The notes: generated from the letters alone by a model not told the origin. 33,740 nt of DNA from Verrucomicrobiota bacterium (GCA_016871595.1 VHCY01000015.1:1-33740); one strand, 5' to 3'. Numbered from the stretch's first letter, positions 1 through 9,396 are shown. Numbers and translations: made by a program.

Positions 1-866
1 GGGTTCCGCTCGGCGTAGCGGCCGTCGTAGACCCAGAACTGGAGGTGGTCCGAGTTGGAGCAGGCGAAGCGCCGGCCGAAGTCATCGAAGCTCATCCCGT
101 ACTGCGCGCCGCCGGGCGTGAAGCCGAAGGCGTGGGTGCGGGGGTCGAACCAGAAGTTACGGCCGCCCAGTTCCTCCGCGGGGAGTTCGGGGCGCCGCAG
201 CGAGCGGATCAGGCCGCGGTTGCCGGTGCCGCCCTGGACGTGGATGCGGTTGTCGGGACCCCAGGTGAAGCTGTTGAACATCGCCTGCACGTTGAGGCGG
301 GCCAGACCCGTGCCGAAGCCGGTGAAGACCTTCTCGCGCACCTCCGCCCGGCCATCGCCGTCGCGGTCCTCGAAGCGCCAGATGTCCGGCGTGGCGCCCA
401 CGTACAGGCCCCCGCGGGCCCAGATCAGGCCGTTGGGCCACGGGAGGTTGTCCGCGAACACCCGGCTGGTCTCGAAGAACCCATCGCCGTCACGGTCCTC
501 GAGCACCGAGATGCGGCCGAGGTGCGGGTTGCGGTCCCGTTCCTCGGAATAATCGATCATCTCGCAGACGAACATCCGGCCGTTCTCGTCGAACGTCACC
601 GCGACCGGGTCGCGCACCTGCGGCTCGTTCGCGACCAGTTCGAGGCGGAAGCCCGGCTTTACCTTCCAGGTGGCGATGGCGTCCGCCGGCGCGACCGCCG
701 GGTAGCGCGGGAGGTCCTTCGCCGGGTCGACCTCGGTGGCTCCCTTGGTGGCGCCGTAGGCCTGGGCGTAGGTGTTGCGGTGGGCGAGCGACTCGGCGGC
801 GGGGGCGGCGGCGAAGGCCGGCGGCGCGAGGAGCAGGACCGGGAGGGCGAGGCGGGCGGGGATCAT
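1..866 (-). CDS. PVC-type membrane-bound dehydrogenase / haem-binding protein, N-terminal part (runs off the window)
   Basis: The minus-strand frame opens with ATG at 866-864 and stays open to the window edge, giving 288 residues of an N-terminus. It begins with a short export signal (MIPARLALPVLLLAPPAFA). This is followed by the segment typical of planctomycete/verrucomicrobial PVC-type dehydrogenases, with FRLELVANEPQVRDPVAVTF and NGRMFVCEM, then beta-propeller-like repeats with acidic DRDGDG loops (LEDRDGDGFFETS, FEDRDGDGRAEV) that resemble calcium-binding turns. In this family a cytochrome c domain usually follows at the C-terminus, which lies outside the window. It starts 35 nt after the DUF1549/DUF1553 gene on the same strand and is probably the third gene of that operon. 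A periplasmic role in sugar or alcohol oxidation is inferred from family context only; the substrate is unknown. Confidence 0.85.
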   Translation of the reverse strand, partial: MIPARLALPVLLLAPPAFAAAPAAESLAHRNTYAQAYGATKGATEVDPAKDLPRYPAVAPADAIATWKVKPGFRLELVANEPQVRDPVAVTFDENGRMFVCEMIDYSEERDRNPHLGRISVLEDRDGDGFFETSRVFADNLPWPNGLIWARGGLYVGATPDIWRFEDRDGDGRAEVREKVFTGFGTGLARLNVQAMFNSFTWGPDNRIHVQGGTGNRGLIRSLRRPELPAEELGGRNFWFDPRTHAFGFTPGGAQYGMSFDDFGRRFACSNSDHLQFWVYDGRYAERN

Positions 867-901
867 GCGCGCGGGCACCTTCCGGCGACCCGCGGGCCCG
901 G

Positions 902-3694
902 TCAATCCACGAACGCCGTCTCGTTGGCCAGGAGCAGCACCTGCGCGAGCTGCGCCAGCCGGCTCAGCGGGGGTCGCCCCGGCTTGCCCTCCGCCGCGAC
1001 CGTGGGCTCCGGCGGGGCCGGGGCCTCCGCGGCGAGGAAATGCTCCGCCCACTCCCGCTCCGCGGGGTCCGGGGCGCGCTGGTGCACGCAGCGGAACAAC
1101 GCCTCGAGCCGCGCGGACCCCGGCGCCGCGGCCGTCTCGACCCGGCCAGCCAAGGCGCGCGCCATCTCCAGCGCGAACGGGCTGTTGAGGAGGAACAGGG
1201 CCTGCTGCGGGACCGTGGTCGCGAAGCGCTGGGCCGCGGAGGCGTCGGGATTGGGAAAATCGAAGGCGCGAAACACGCCCGGAAGGTTCTGGCGGTCGAT
1301 GAACCCGTAGACCGTCCGGCGGGTCGGGAAGGGCTCGCGCCACAAGTCCTCCGCGAGTCCGCCCACCCGCGTGTCCAACCGGCCGGAGACCGCGAGTAAG
1401 GTGTCGCGCAGGCCCTCGAAATCGAGGCGGCGGCGGGGAAAGCGCGTCAGCCGCCGGTTCTCGGGATCGGCCGCGAGGGTGGCCGCCGGCGCCTCCCCCG
1501 CGCGGCGGTAGGCCGCGGAGAGCAAAATGCGGCGCTGGAGCCGCTTCACCGACCAGCCCCCGGCGATGAAGTCCGCCGCCAGCCAGTCGAGCAGGTCCCG
1601 CAGCTCCGGCTCCGCGGTCCGCACGCCGAAGTCGCTCGGGGTCCGCACCAACCCCTCCCCGAAGTGCCAGGCCCAGACGCGGTTGACGAACACGCGGGCG
1701 GTCAGCGGGTTGTCCGCCCGCGCCACCGCGCGCGCCAGTTCAAGGCGGCCGCTGCCCGCCGCGACGGGGGCGGCGTCCGCGCCGGCGACGAGGGCGGGCA
1801 CGCCGCGCGGCACGACGGGGCCCCGGGTGGCGGGATTTCCCCGGAGAAGCACGGCGGAATCGCGTGGCTGCGCGCGGTCGGCCAGCGCCATCGCCCGCAG
1901 CGGGGCGCCGGGTTCGGTCCACTCGAGCGCCGCCAGCTCGCGGCGGATCGCGGCTGTGCGGGTGTCGAGCTGGCGCCGGATCAGGGCGGCCGCCGCGGGG
2001 AACGGGAGCGTGCCGGGAAAGGCGTCCGCCGCGGCCAGCGCGCGCGGGCCGGAAGGCGGGGCGGAGTCCGCGGGGGCCGGCGCGGGACCGGCGGCGGCGA
2101 ACACGCGGTTGTAGGCCGCGGCGACGTCGGCGGGGGAACCCAGCGGCCGCGCCACCCCGGCGAGCTCGGCGACCACCGTGGGATCGAGACCGGGCGGGCG
2201 GGTGTCGGACCAGCCGCAGACGAGATCGGCGGCCGCGGCCGCGAAGCCCTCCGCCGGCAGCGCGACCAGCGCGAACCACGGGGCGAGGACCGGATGCGCG
2301 GCCGCCTCCGGGGTGGCGAGGAACTCGCGCCAGCGCCGCAGGAACTCCGGGTTGAGCTTCCGTTCCCCGGCGAAGAGTTCCGGCTTCGCGTCGGGCGGGA
2401 GCCGGGCGGAATCGTGGACGCCGAGGAGGTAATCCCCCGTCCGCGCGCGGATCCCCGCGAGGAACTTGTCCACTTCCTCGCGCTCGCGGGCCCGCACCCG
2501 CTCCTCGGTCGCGGCGCGCTGGGCGAGGTAGGCGCGGTGCTCCGCGGTGTCCGTCACCGGCGCGAGCAGGGGTTTCTCGGCCGGCTCCTCCGAGGAGGCG
2601 AAGATCCCGTGCAGCGCGTAGTAGTCCCGCATCGTGACCGGCTCGGACTTGTGGTCGTGGCAGCGGGCGCAGGCGACGGTCAGCCCGAGGAGGCCGCGGG
2701 TGACGACGTCAATCCGGTCATCGATGATGTCGTTCTGGTTGTTGAGGAACCTCCGGCCGAGGGTGAGGAAGCCGAGGGCGGCGAGGGGGCTCCGGTCCTC
2801 GCCGAAAGGAAGCAGGTCACCCGCGAGCTGCTCGGTGACAAAGCGGTCGTAGGGCAGGTCGGCGTTGAATGCCCGGATCACGTAGTCGCGGTAGGTATGG
2901 GAGAAAGCGAAGCGGCGCTCGGCCTCGCCCACGAGGTAGCCCTGGGTGTCGGCGTAACGGGCCACGTCGAGCCAGTGGCGGCCCCAGCGCTCGCCGTAGG
3001 CCGGGGAGGCGAGGAACCGTTCCACCGCGCGCGCGTAGGCGCCGGGGTCGGCGGCGTGCTCGCGGACGAACGCGTCGGTCTCCTCCGGGGTCGGGGGCAG
3101 GCCGGTGAGCGCGTAGCTCACGCGCCGGAGCAGCGTCCGGGCGTCTGCTACCGGCGCGGTCGCGGCGGCGGGGGCGCCCGGGGTGGCCCGCAGGAAGGCC
3201 TCGATCGGATCGGCGGCGGCGCCGGGGACCGGGGGCAACGCGGGGGCGCGCGGCGGTTGGAACGCCCAATGCGTGCGCGCGAGCTCGGCGGAGGTCGGCG
3301 CGGCGGCGCCCTCCCGCGGGTCGGGCGCCCCGCGGCGGATCCACGCCTCGAGGTCGGCGACCTGCGCCGGGGTGAGCGGCGGTCCCGCGTCGGCCGGGGG
3401 CATCTGCAGGTCCGGGTTACCCGGGCGGACGACGGCGAGCAGCAGGCCCTTTTCGGGATCGCCCGGCACGAGCGCGGGCCCGGAATCCCCACCGCGCCGC
3501 AGGGCCTCCCGGGTGTCCAGTTGGAGACCTCCCTTGGCCTTGCCCTCCCGGGCGCTGTGGCAGCGGTAACAGTGCTCGGCCAGCACCGGCCGGATGCGGG
3601 ACTCGAAGAAGGCCTCCTCCTCGGGGCTCAGGCCGGCGGCGGCCGCGGCCGGGGCCAGGGCGAGCCACAGCAGGGCGGCGCCACGCGGGTTCAC
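902..3694 (-). CDS. PSCyt1-DUF1549-DUF1553 protein (planctomycete-type cytochrome c)
   Basis: The 930-residue product has a signal peptide at about 1-20, then a planctomycete cytochrome c domain with haem motif CYRCH (residues 42-46) and a downstream LQMPP that may supply the axial Met. A DUF1549 domain covers about 160-375 and holds a second CxxCH (CARCH, about 342-346). A DUF1553 domain covers about 650-900 (DNPLTARVFVNRVWAWHFGE). Length and domain order match the family. The start is GTG at 3694-3692, overlapping the DUF1501 stop as GTGA, which argues for translational coupling. These proteins occur with DUF1501 partners in Planctomycetota and Verrucomicrobiota and are thought to act in the periplasm, often near glycan-degradation genes. 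The exact reaction is not established. Confidence 0.92.
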   Translation of the reverse strand: MNPRGAALLWLALAPAAAAAGLSPEEEAFFESRIRPVLAEHCYRCHSAREGKAKGGLQLDTREALRRGGDSGPALVPGDPEKGLLLAVVRPGNPDLQMPPADAGPPLTPAQVADLEAWIRRGAPDPREGAAAPTSAELARTHWAFQPPRAPALPPVPGAAADPIEAFLRATPGAPAAATAPVADARTLLRRVSYALTGLPPTPEETDAFVREHAADPGAYARAVERFLASPAYGERWGRHWLDVARYADTQGYLVGEAERRFAFSHTYRDYVIRAFNADLPYDRFVTEQLAGDLLPFGEDRSPLAALGFLTLGRRFLNNQNDIIDDRIDVVTRGLLGLTVACARCHDHKSEPVTMRDYYALHGIFASSEEPAEKPLLAPVTDTAEHRAYLAQRAATEERVRAREREEVDKFLAGIRARTGDYLLGVHDSARLPPDAKPELFAGERKLNPEFLRRWREFLATPEAAAHPVLAPWFALVALPAEGFAAAAADLVCGWSDTRPPGLDPTVVAELAGVARPLGSPADVAAAYNRVFAAAGPAPAPADSAPPSGPRALAAADAFPGTLPFPAAAALIRRQLDTRTAAIRRELAALEWTEPGAPLRAMALADRAQPRDSAVLLRGNPATRGPVVPRGVPALVAGADAAPVAAGSGRLELARAVARADNPLTARVFVNRVWAWHFGEGLVRTPSDFGVRTAEPELRDLLDWLAADFIAGGWSVKRLQRRILLSAAYRRAGEAPAATLAADPENRRLTRFPRRRLDFEGLRDTLLAVSGRLDTRVGGLAEDLWREPFPTRRTVYGFIDRQNLPGVFRAFDFPNPDASAAQRFATTVPQQALFLLNSPFALEMARALAGRVETAAAPGSARLEALFRCVHQRAPDPAEREWAEHFLAAEAPAPPEPTVAAEGKPGRPPLSRLAQLAQVLLLANETAFVD

Positions 3695-5130
3695 GCGATC
3701 AGCTCCCGCACGACCTGGCCGTGGACGTCGGTCAGGCGGTAATCGCGGCCGGCGTGGCGGTAGGTGAGCCGCTCGTGGTCGAAGCCCAGCAGCGCGAGGA
3801 GGGTGGCGTGGAGGTCGTGCACGTGCACCGGCTTCTCGACCGCGCGGAAGCCGAACTCATCGGTGGCGCCGTGGACCATCCCCCCGCGGACGCCGCCGCC
3901 GGCGAGCCACATCGTGAAGCCGTGGTGGTTGTGGTCGCGGCCGTTGACCTTGCCCGCATTGGCGCCGGCCGTGGGCAGCTCCACCACCGGGGTGCGGCCG
4001 AATTCGCCGCCCCAGATCACCAGCGTCTCGTCCAGCATCCCGCGCTCGCGCAGGTCGCGCAGGAGGGCGCCGATCGCCTGGTCGCTCTCGCGGGCGAGGC
4101 GGCGGTGGTTCACCTCGAGGTCATCGTGGTTGTCCCACGGCTGGCCCCGCCCGTGCCAAGCCTGGACGAAACGCACGCCGCGCTCGAGCAGGCGGCGGGC
4201 GATGAGGAGTTGCCGGCCGTGGGTGGTGTCGCCGTAGCGTTCCCGCATCGCGGCGGGTTCGCGGGCGAGGTCGAAGGCGTCGGTGGCCTCGAGCTGCATC
4301 CGCGAGGCCAGCTCGAAGGACTGGATGCGGGCCTCGAGCCGCGGATCGGCGGCGCGCGCGGCCGCGTGGCGGGCGTTGAGGCGGGCGAGGAGGTCGAGCT
4401 GGGAACGCTGGTCGGCGGGGCCGGTGAGCGGGCTGCGGATGTGCTCGATCAGCCGTTCCACCTCCCGGTGGCGCGTGTCGACGTACGTGCCCTGGAAGAT
4501 GCCGGGCAAAAAGGCGCTCTGCCAGTTCTGGGACTCCTGGATCGGGTACCCGCCGGGGCAGAGCGCGACGAAGCCGGGCAGATTCTGGTTCTCGGAGCCG
4601 AGGCCGTAGGTGACCCAGGAGCCGAGGCTCGGCCGCGGCAGGCGCGCGTCGCCGCAGTTCATCAGCATCAGTGAGGGCTCGTGGTTGGGCACGTCGGCCC
4701 GCATCGAGCGGATCACGGCGAGCTCATCCGCGCAGGCGGCGACGTGCGGAAAGAGCTCGCTGACCTCGAGGCCGCTGCGGCCGTGGCGGGCGAAGCGGAA
4801 CGGCGAGGCGAAAGCGGCGCCGGTGCGGCGCTCGGTCTTGAGCTCGAGGGGGAGCGGTTTCCCGTGCCAGCGCGCGAGGTCGGGTTTGGGGTCGAAGGTG
4901 TCGACCTGCGAGGGGCCGCCGTTGGCGAAGATGTGGATCACCCGGCGGGCGCGGGCCGGGAAGTGCGGCGGGCGCGGCGCGAGCGGGCGCAGCGGATCGA
5001 AGGCGGTCGCCGCTGCGGCCGGGGTGCCGGCCAGCGCCGCCAGGCCGAGCGCGCCGAAGCCCAGCCCGCAGCGGGCGAGGAAGTCGCGGCGCGGCAGGGG
5101 CGGGGCGGCGGGGACCAAGGCGGGGCGCAT
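3691..5130 (-). CDS. DUF1501 family exported protein with Tat-type signal
   Basis: The product is 479 residues. The chosen ATG at 5130 places a twin-arginine signal at the N-terminus (PRRDFLAR, Arg14-Arg15), followed by a hydrophobic stretch and an AAA-type cleavage region. The open frame extends further upstream but only through low-complexity GC-rich sequence with no family similarity. The hallmark NGGPSQVDTFDPKPDL lies near residue 70, and the C-terminal half holds WGGEFGRTPVVE and GRDHNHHGF, typical of DUF1501, which belongs to the alkaline-phosphatase-like/sulfatase superfamily. It is the first gene of the minus-strand operon and overlaps the DUF1549/DUF1553 gene by 4 nt. Export by Tat fits folding with a metal cofactor, but the substrate is unknown. 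Confidence 0.92.
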   Translation of the reverse strand: MRPALVPAAPPLPRRDFLARCGLGFGALGLAALAGTPAAAATAFDPLRPLAPRPPHFPARARRVIHIFANGGPSQVDTFDPKPDLARWHGKPLPLELKTERRTGAAFASPFRFARHGRSGLEVSELFPHVAACADELAVIRSMRADVPNHEPSLMLMNCGDARLPRPSLGSWVTYGLGSENQNLPGFVALCPGGYPIQESQNWQSAFLPGIFQGTYVDTRHREVERLIEHIRSPLTGPADQRSQLDLLARLNARHAAARAADPRLEARIQSFELASRMQLEATDAFDLAREPAAMRERYGDTTHGRQLLIARRLLERGVRFVQAWHGRGQPWDNHDDLEVNHRRLARESDQAIGALLRDLRERGMLDETLVIWGGEFGRTPVVELPTAGANAGKVNGRDHNHHGFTMWLAGGGVRGGMVHGATDEFGFRAVEKPVHVHDLHATLLALLGFDHERLTYRHAGRDYRLTDVHGQVVRELIA

Positions 5131-5182
5131 CGGGGTGCCCGAGCCAAGCGCGGACGCGGGCGGCGGGGAAGCCTCATTTTCA

Positions 5183-5194
5183 GGCGTGCACGCC
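5183..5194. promoter_or_regulatory. Perfect 12-bp palindrome between divergent genes
   Basis: GGCGTGCACGCC reads the same on both strands and lies in the 90-bp gap between the divergent DUF1501 and DUF1080 genes. It is placed as an operator might be. GC-rich palindromes also arise by chance here, so this is only a candidate. Confidence 0.25.
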
Positions 5195-5220
5195 GGGCCC
5201 CGCGCGGCCATCACGCCCGG

Positions 5221-6390
5221 ATGCGCCCCACCCTCCCCGCCCGGCTCCGCCGCGCTTTCCTCGTTCTGCTCCTGCCCGCGCTGGCCCGCGCCGCCGCCCC
5301 GGCGCCGGACGCCGACGGCTTCACGCCGCTCTTCAACGGCCGCGACCTCAGCGGCTGGGTGAACGGCAACTGCGCCCCCGAGACCTGGAGCGTGCGCGAC
5401 GGGCTGATCCACTGCACCGGGCTGCCGATCGGCGGCCTGCGCACCGAGCGCCAGTACGAGAACTTCATCCTCGAGCTCGAGTGGCGCCACCTGCGCCGCA
5501 GCGGCAACTCCGGGGTCTTCGTGTGGGGCTCGCCCATCAACGCGCCCGGCGTCCCCTTCCTGCGCGGGATCGAGGTCCAGGCGCTCGACCACGGCTACGC
5601 CGAGGACTTCCAGCGAAAGAACGGCAAGGCGTCGGACTGGTTCACCGTCCACGGCGATGTGTTCGCCATCCACGGGGCCACGATGCGCTACATCGGCCGC
5701 ACCAACGGCAAGCGCAGCTTCCCGATCGAAGACCGCAGCCGCCCCTCGCCGGAGTGGAACCATTACCGGATCGAGGCCCGGAACGGCTCGCTCCGCCTGC
5801 ACGTGAACGGCCGCGAGGTCAGCGGCGGCGACGACGCGAACTACCGCAAGGGCTACCTCGCGCTCGAGTCGGAGGGTTCGCCGGTCGAGTTCCGCAACCT
5901 GCGGATCAAGGAGCTGCCCTCCTCGGGCGCGGGTCCCGAGGTGACGGCGCCGGTGGACCCGGGCTGGCGCGCCCTGTTCAACGCGCTCGACCTCCGCGGC
6001 TGGCGCACCACCGCGGCGACGGAGGCCGCGTGGACCGTCGGGAACGGCCGGATCACGGCGCGCGCCGGCGCGGGCCCGGAGGCGGCCCTGGTGACCAGCA
6101 CGGAACTGGGCGCGGCGGAGTTCATCGTCGATTACCAGCCGCCCCGCGCGGGCCCCGCGGAGGCCGTGGTGCTGGTGCGGGGGCATCCCGTGCGCCTGAC
6201 GGGCGCGGAACCGGGGAAGTTCAGCCGCTTCACCGTGACCGTCGCGGCCGGCAAGGTCCGCGTGGCGCGCGAGGGCGGCGCCGCGACCGAGGCGGCGCTG
6301 CCCGCCGGGTTGCCGGCGAAGGGGCCGTTCGCCCTCGTGCCGGCCACGGCCGGCGGCGTCTTCACCAACCTGCACGCCCGCGACCTCTGA
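5221..6390 (+). CDS. DUF1080 (3-keto-disaccharide hydrolase-like) protein with a degenerate second domain
   Basis: The ATG at 5221 gives 389 residues starting with a signal peptide (MRPTLPARLRRAFLVLLLPA, cleavage near ALARA-AA). Residues about 30-235 form a complete DUF1080 domain: FTPLFNGRDLSGW, then FILELEWRHLRRSGNSGVFV, RGIEVQALDHGY, EWNHYRIEARNGSLRLHVNG and GYLALESEGSPVEFRNLRIK. This is a concanavalin-like jelly roll; some members hydrolyse 3-keto-glycosides. A shorter region from about 245 restarts with WRALFNALDLRGWRT and ends with GVFTNLHARDL, so it looks like a second, truncated DUF1080-like copy. The gene is divergent from the DUF1501 operon, and such families often co-occur around carbohydrate breakdown. 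The upstream open frame back to 4681 is not supported as coding because the signal peptide sits at 5221. Confidence 0.9.
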   Translation: MRPTLPARLRRAFLVLLLPALARAAAPAPDADGFTPLFNGRDLSGWVNGNCAPETWSVRDGLIHCTGLPIGGLRTERQYENFILELEWRHLRRSGNSGVFVWGSPINAPGVPFLRGIEVQALDHGYAEDFQRKNGKASDWFTVHGDVFAIHGATMRYIGRTNGKRSFPIEDRSRPSPEWNHYRIEARNGSLRLHVNGREVSGGDDANYRKGYLALESEGSPVEFRNLRIKELPSSGAGPEVTAPVDPGWRALFNALDLRGWRTTAATEAAWTVGNGRITARAGAGPEAALVTSTELGAAEFIVDYQPPRAGPAEAVVLVRGHPVRLTGAEPGKFSRFTVTVAAGKVRVAREGGAATEAALPAGLPAKGPFALVPATAGGVFTNLHARDL

Positions 6391-6421
6391 GCCGGGACGG
6401 GCGCGGGGGCGGCGGCCGCGC

Positions 6422-7654
6422 TCAGCCCCCGAGCTTGAAGCTGGAGCTGACCTGGAAGACCGCGCTCACGATGGCGAAGGCGATGAAGCCGACGAAGACG
6501 AACACCGCCATCAGGACGCCGCTGGCGATCACCTTGGTGAAGACGTTCAGTTGCCCGGAAATGCGCTTCTGGTAGGCCGCGGCGATCTGTTTGAGGCTGG
6601 GCACCACGTTGCCCGTGTTCTCGCCCACCGCGAGACGGTCGAGCACCAGCGCGGGGAAGCAGCCGGTGCGGCCGAGCGCGGCGGACAGCGCCTCGCCCTC
6701 GAGCACGCGCGCGATCGCCGCCTGGAAGGCGGAGCGGTGCACCGTGTTGCCGATCTGCTTCTCCGTCATCCGCAGCGCCTCCGCCGCGGTGATGCCGTTC
6801 TCGAGCAGGACCGAGAGCGTCTGGGCGAAGGCGAGCACCGTCTGCGCGACCACGAACGGACCCGTCAGCGGGAGCCGCAGTAGCCAAGCGTCCGTCGCCG
6901 CCCGGCCGGCCGCGGTGCGGCGCCAGCCGAGGAAGGAGCTGAAGCCCGCCAGCGCCGCCACGACGAGGCCGATGCCCCACGGGCTGAGCAGGAATTCGGA
7001 GAGCCCGATCAGGAGCGAGGTCGAGGCGGGCATCTTGCCGCCGAGCGAGGTGAGGAGCGTCTTCAGCCGCGGCAGCAGGAAGACGAGGAAGAACACGATC
7101 ACCCCGCCCGCCACCACCACCATGAACGCCGGGTAGGCCAGCGCGGCGAGCAGCTGCCGCCGCAGTTCGCGCTGCTCGGTCAGGTGCGCAATCAGCCGCG
7201 CGAGGGTGTCGTTGAGCGAACCCGTCGCCTCGCCCGCCTGGATCAGGTTGGTCACCGAAGGCTCGAAGACCTCGGGGCTCGCCGCCATCGCCCGCGACAG
7301 GGGCGCGCCCTCGCTGATGCGCTCCCAGAGCTGGCCCGCAAGCCGGCGGAGCCGCGGCTCCTGGATGCGGACCGAGAGCAGCCGCACGGCTTCGCCGGCG
7401 GACAGACCGCTGTGGACTAGGTCGTGGAGCGCCTCGAGGAAGGGCAGGCACTCGCGCCGGGTGAGCGTCCGCGCGGTCCGGGTCTCGGCCGGGCGGCGAG
7501 CGACGGCCTGGCCGGCACCCAGCTCCTCCACCGTCCGCGCCTGCACGCCCCGGGCGGCCAGCACCCGCAGGGCGTCGCGGCGCGAGGGGGCCTCGAGCTC
7601 CGCCGTGACCGGCTGGCCCGCGCGATCGCGTCCGCTGTAGGCGAAACGGGGCAT
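6422..7654 (-). CDS. gspF: Type II secretion / type IV pilus inner-membrane platform protein GspF
   Basis: The product is 410 residues, the normal size for GspF/PilC. It begins MPRFAYSGRDRAGQPVTAEL, the conserved family N-terminus. It contains two T2SSF domains, each with a helical cytoplasmic part (FLEALHDLVHSGLSAGEAVR; FAQTLSVLLENGITAAEALR), and three predicted membrane segments near residues 170-195, 220-250 and 380-402. The ATG at 7654 overlaps the gspE stop codon by one base (TAATG), so translation is probably coupled. The larger open frame to 7999 is shadow sequence inside gspE. The protein anchors the assembly ATPase in the inner membrane. The downstream neighbour is convergent, and no gspG-type pseudopilin follows. 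Confidence 0.93.
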   Translation of the reverse strand: MPRFAYSGRDRAGQPVTAELEAPSRRDALRVLAARGVQARTVEELGAGQAVARRPAETRTARTLTRRECLPFLEALHDLVHSGLSAGEAVRLLSVRIQEPRLRRLAGQLWERISEGAPLSRAMAASPEVFEPSVTNLIQAGEATGSLNDTLARLIAHLTEQRELRRQLLAALAYPAFMVVVAGGVIVFFLVFLLPRLKTLLTSLGGKMPASTSLLIGLSEFLLSPWGIGLVVAALAGFSSFLGWRRTAAGRAATDAWLLRLPLTGPFVVAQTVLAFAQTLSVLLENGITAAEALRMTEKQIGNTVHRSAFQAAIARVLEGEALSAALGRTGCFPALVLDRLAVGENTGNVVPSLKQIAAAYQKRISGQLNVFTKVIASGVLMAVFVFVGFIAFAIVSAVFQVSSSFKLGG

Positions 7655-9396
7655 TACTTCTCCACCACAGTGATGACCCGCAGTACCTCGTCGAACGTGG
7701 TGTGGCCGCGAAGCACCTTCTCCCAGCCGCTCTGCCCGAGCGTGCGCATCCCGTGGCGGCGGGCGCACTCGGCCAGCGTGCGCGTGCTTTCGCGTTTCAG
7801 CACCAGCTGGTGCATCTCCTCGTTGAGGCGGAAGATCTCGAAGATGCCGATGCGCCCGCGGTAACCCGTGCCCCGGCAGCGGTCGCAGCCCACCGGCGCC
7901 GCCAGCTCGGTCACGTCCGCCGCCTCCTGCGGATCGCAGCCGAGGATCGCCAGACTCTCGTCCAGCTTCACCCGCGAGATGGGCGCGGGGCGGGAGCACT
8001 CGGGGCAGAGCCGCCGCACCAGCCGCTGCGCGATCACCAGCTCGATCGCGGACGCCACCAGGAAGGGCTCGATGCCCATATCCACGAGACGGGTGATCGC
8101 GCCGGGCGCGTCATTGGTGTGCAGGGTCGAGAACACCAGGTGACCCGTCAGCGAGGCGCGGATCGCGATCTCGGCCGTGTCCTTGTCCCGGATCTCACCC
8201 ACCATGATCACATCCGGGTCCTGCCGCAGCACGTGGCGCAGGGCGTCGGCGAAGGTCAGCCCGATCTCGGGGCGCACCTGCATCTGGTTCACCCCGGGCA
8301 CCTCGTACTCGATCGGGTCCTCGATGGTGATGATGCGGAGGTCGGTGGAGTTGATCTTCCGCAGGAAGGCGTTGAGCGAGGTGCTCTTGCCGGAGCCGGT
8401 CGGGCCGGTGACCAGGATGATGCCGTGCGGGGTGTCGAGGACCTCGCCGATCGCCGCCTGCTCCGCCGCGCTCATCCCGAGCCGGTCCATCGTGTAAGCC
8501 TCTTTCTTTTGGTTGAGGAGGCGCAGGGAGATTGATTCCGCGTAGATCGTGGGGACGGTCGAAACGCGGATGTCGAGCGTCACGCCGCCGGCGCGAAAGT
8601 TGATGCGGCCGTCCTGGGGCAGGCGCTTCTCAGAGATGTTCATCCGCGCCATAATCTTGAGGCGGGAGATGATCGCGTCCTGGAACCGTAGCAGGTTCTC
8701 CGGGACCGGCACCGGCACCAGCAGCCCGTCGACCCGGTAGCGGATGCGCAGCTGCGCCTCCTGGGGTTCAAAGTGGATGTCCGTGGCCTGGTCCGCCACC
8801 GCCTGGGAGATGACATCGGTGACAAAGCGGACCACCGCCGCCTCCTCGTCGACCACCTCCTCCGCGGCGGCCTGGGCCGCGGGCGCGATGTAGTCCTCTT
8901 GCCCGTCCTCGAGCGAGCCGGCGCCGACGCCGAAGTTCTCGATGATGAGCTGGTGCACGCGTTCGGGGACCGCGAGGTGCCACCGCAGGGGCCGGGCGGT
9001 GAAGGTGCGGATCCACGCGGCCATATCCGCGTCCGGCAGCCACGCCGCGGCGAGGTGGAGCGGGCGCTCGAGATCCGGCACCGGCATAGGGGGCGTGCTG
9101 CCGGGGCGCGCCAGCTGCAGGGGGATAATCTGGTACTCGTGGACGAGGCGGGCCGGGAGCAGCCCGCGCGCCTCGGCATCGGCCTCGAGGTTGCTCGCGA
9201 TGTCCAGGCCGCAGGCGGCGGCGAGGGCGGTCAGCACCTCGTTCTCGGGCCGGGCGAGCGCGGCGGCCAGCGCCGCCAGCCGTTGCCCGCGCGGGGCCTC
9301 GGCGAGGGCCTGGCGCTGCTCGTCCGTGAGTTTCTCGGCGAGCGCGGCGGGCAGGAGCCCCGCGGCGGGGGCCTGAAGGTCCGCGACGGCGCTCAT
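7654..9396 (-). CDS. gspE: Type II secretion / pilus assembly ATPase GspE (PilB-type)
   Basis: The 580-residue protein has an N-terminal GspE/MshE-like domain (to about 150) and a RecA-like AAA ATPase core. Motifs in order are FEPQEAQLRIRYRVDGLL, Walker A GPTGSGKST (about 329-337), the Asp box ITIEDPIEY, Walker B region DPDVIMVGEIRD, and the His box GHLVFSTLHTNDA. A tetracysteine zinc element follows (CPEC near 464, CDRC about 40 residues later), which is characteristic of GspE and PilB and absent from PilT retraction ATPases. The ATG at 9396 overlaps the gspD stop as ATGA, and the stop overlaps the gspF start. It is cytoplasmic, docks on GspF and powers pseudopilus or pilus assembly. Confidence 0.95.
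   Translation of the reverse strand: MSAVADLQAPAAGLLPAALAEKLTDEQRQALAEAPRGQRLAALAAALARPENEVLTALAAACGLDIASNLEADAEARGLLPARLVHEYQIIPLQLARPGSTPPMPVPDLERPLHLAAAWLPDADMAAWIRTFTARPLRWHLAVPERVHQLIIENFGVGAGSLEDGQEDYIAPAAQAAAEEVVDEEAAVVRFVTDVISQAVADQATDIHFEPQEAQLRIRYRVDGLLVPVPVPENLLRFQDAIISRLKIMARMNISEKRLPQDGRINFRAGGVTLDIRVSTVPTIYAESISLRLLNQKKEAYTMDRLGMSAAEQAAIGEVLDTPHGIILVTGPTGSGKSTSLNAFLRKINSTDLRIITIEDPIEYEVPGVNQMQVRPEIGLTFADALRHVLRQDPDVIMVGEIRDKDTAEIAIRASLTGHLVFSTLHTNDAPGAITRLVDMGIEPFLVASAIELVIAQRLVRRLCPECSRPAPISRVKLDESLAILGCDPQEAADVTELAAPVGCDRCRGTGYRGRIGIFEIFRLNEEMHQLVLKRESTRTLAECARRHGMRTLGQSGWEKVLRGHTTFDEVLRVITVVEK

Noticed and set aside
1664-3742. A 692-codon plus-strand frame opposite the DUF1549/DUF1553 gene
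   Set aside because: Arg/Gly-rich shadow sequence without domains. The opposite strand has clear haem motifs and DUF1553 sequence.
5131-6375. Upstream extension of the DUF1501 frame by about 415 codons
   Set aside because: The Tat signal marks the true start at 5130, and the extension is antisense to the DUF1080 gene.
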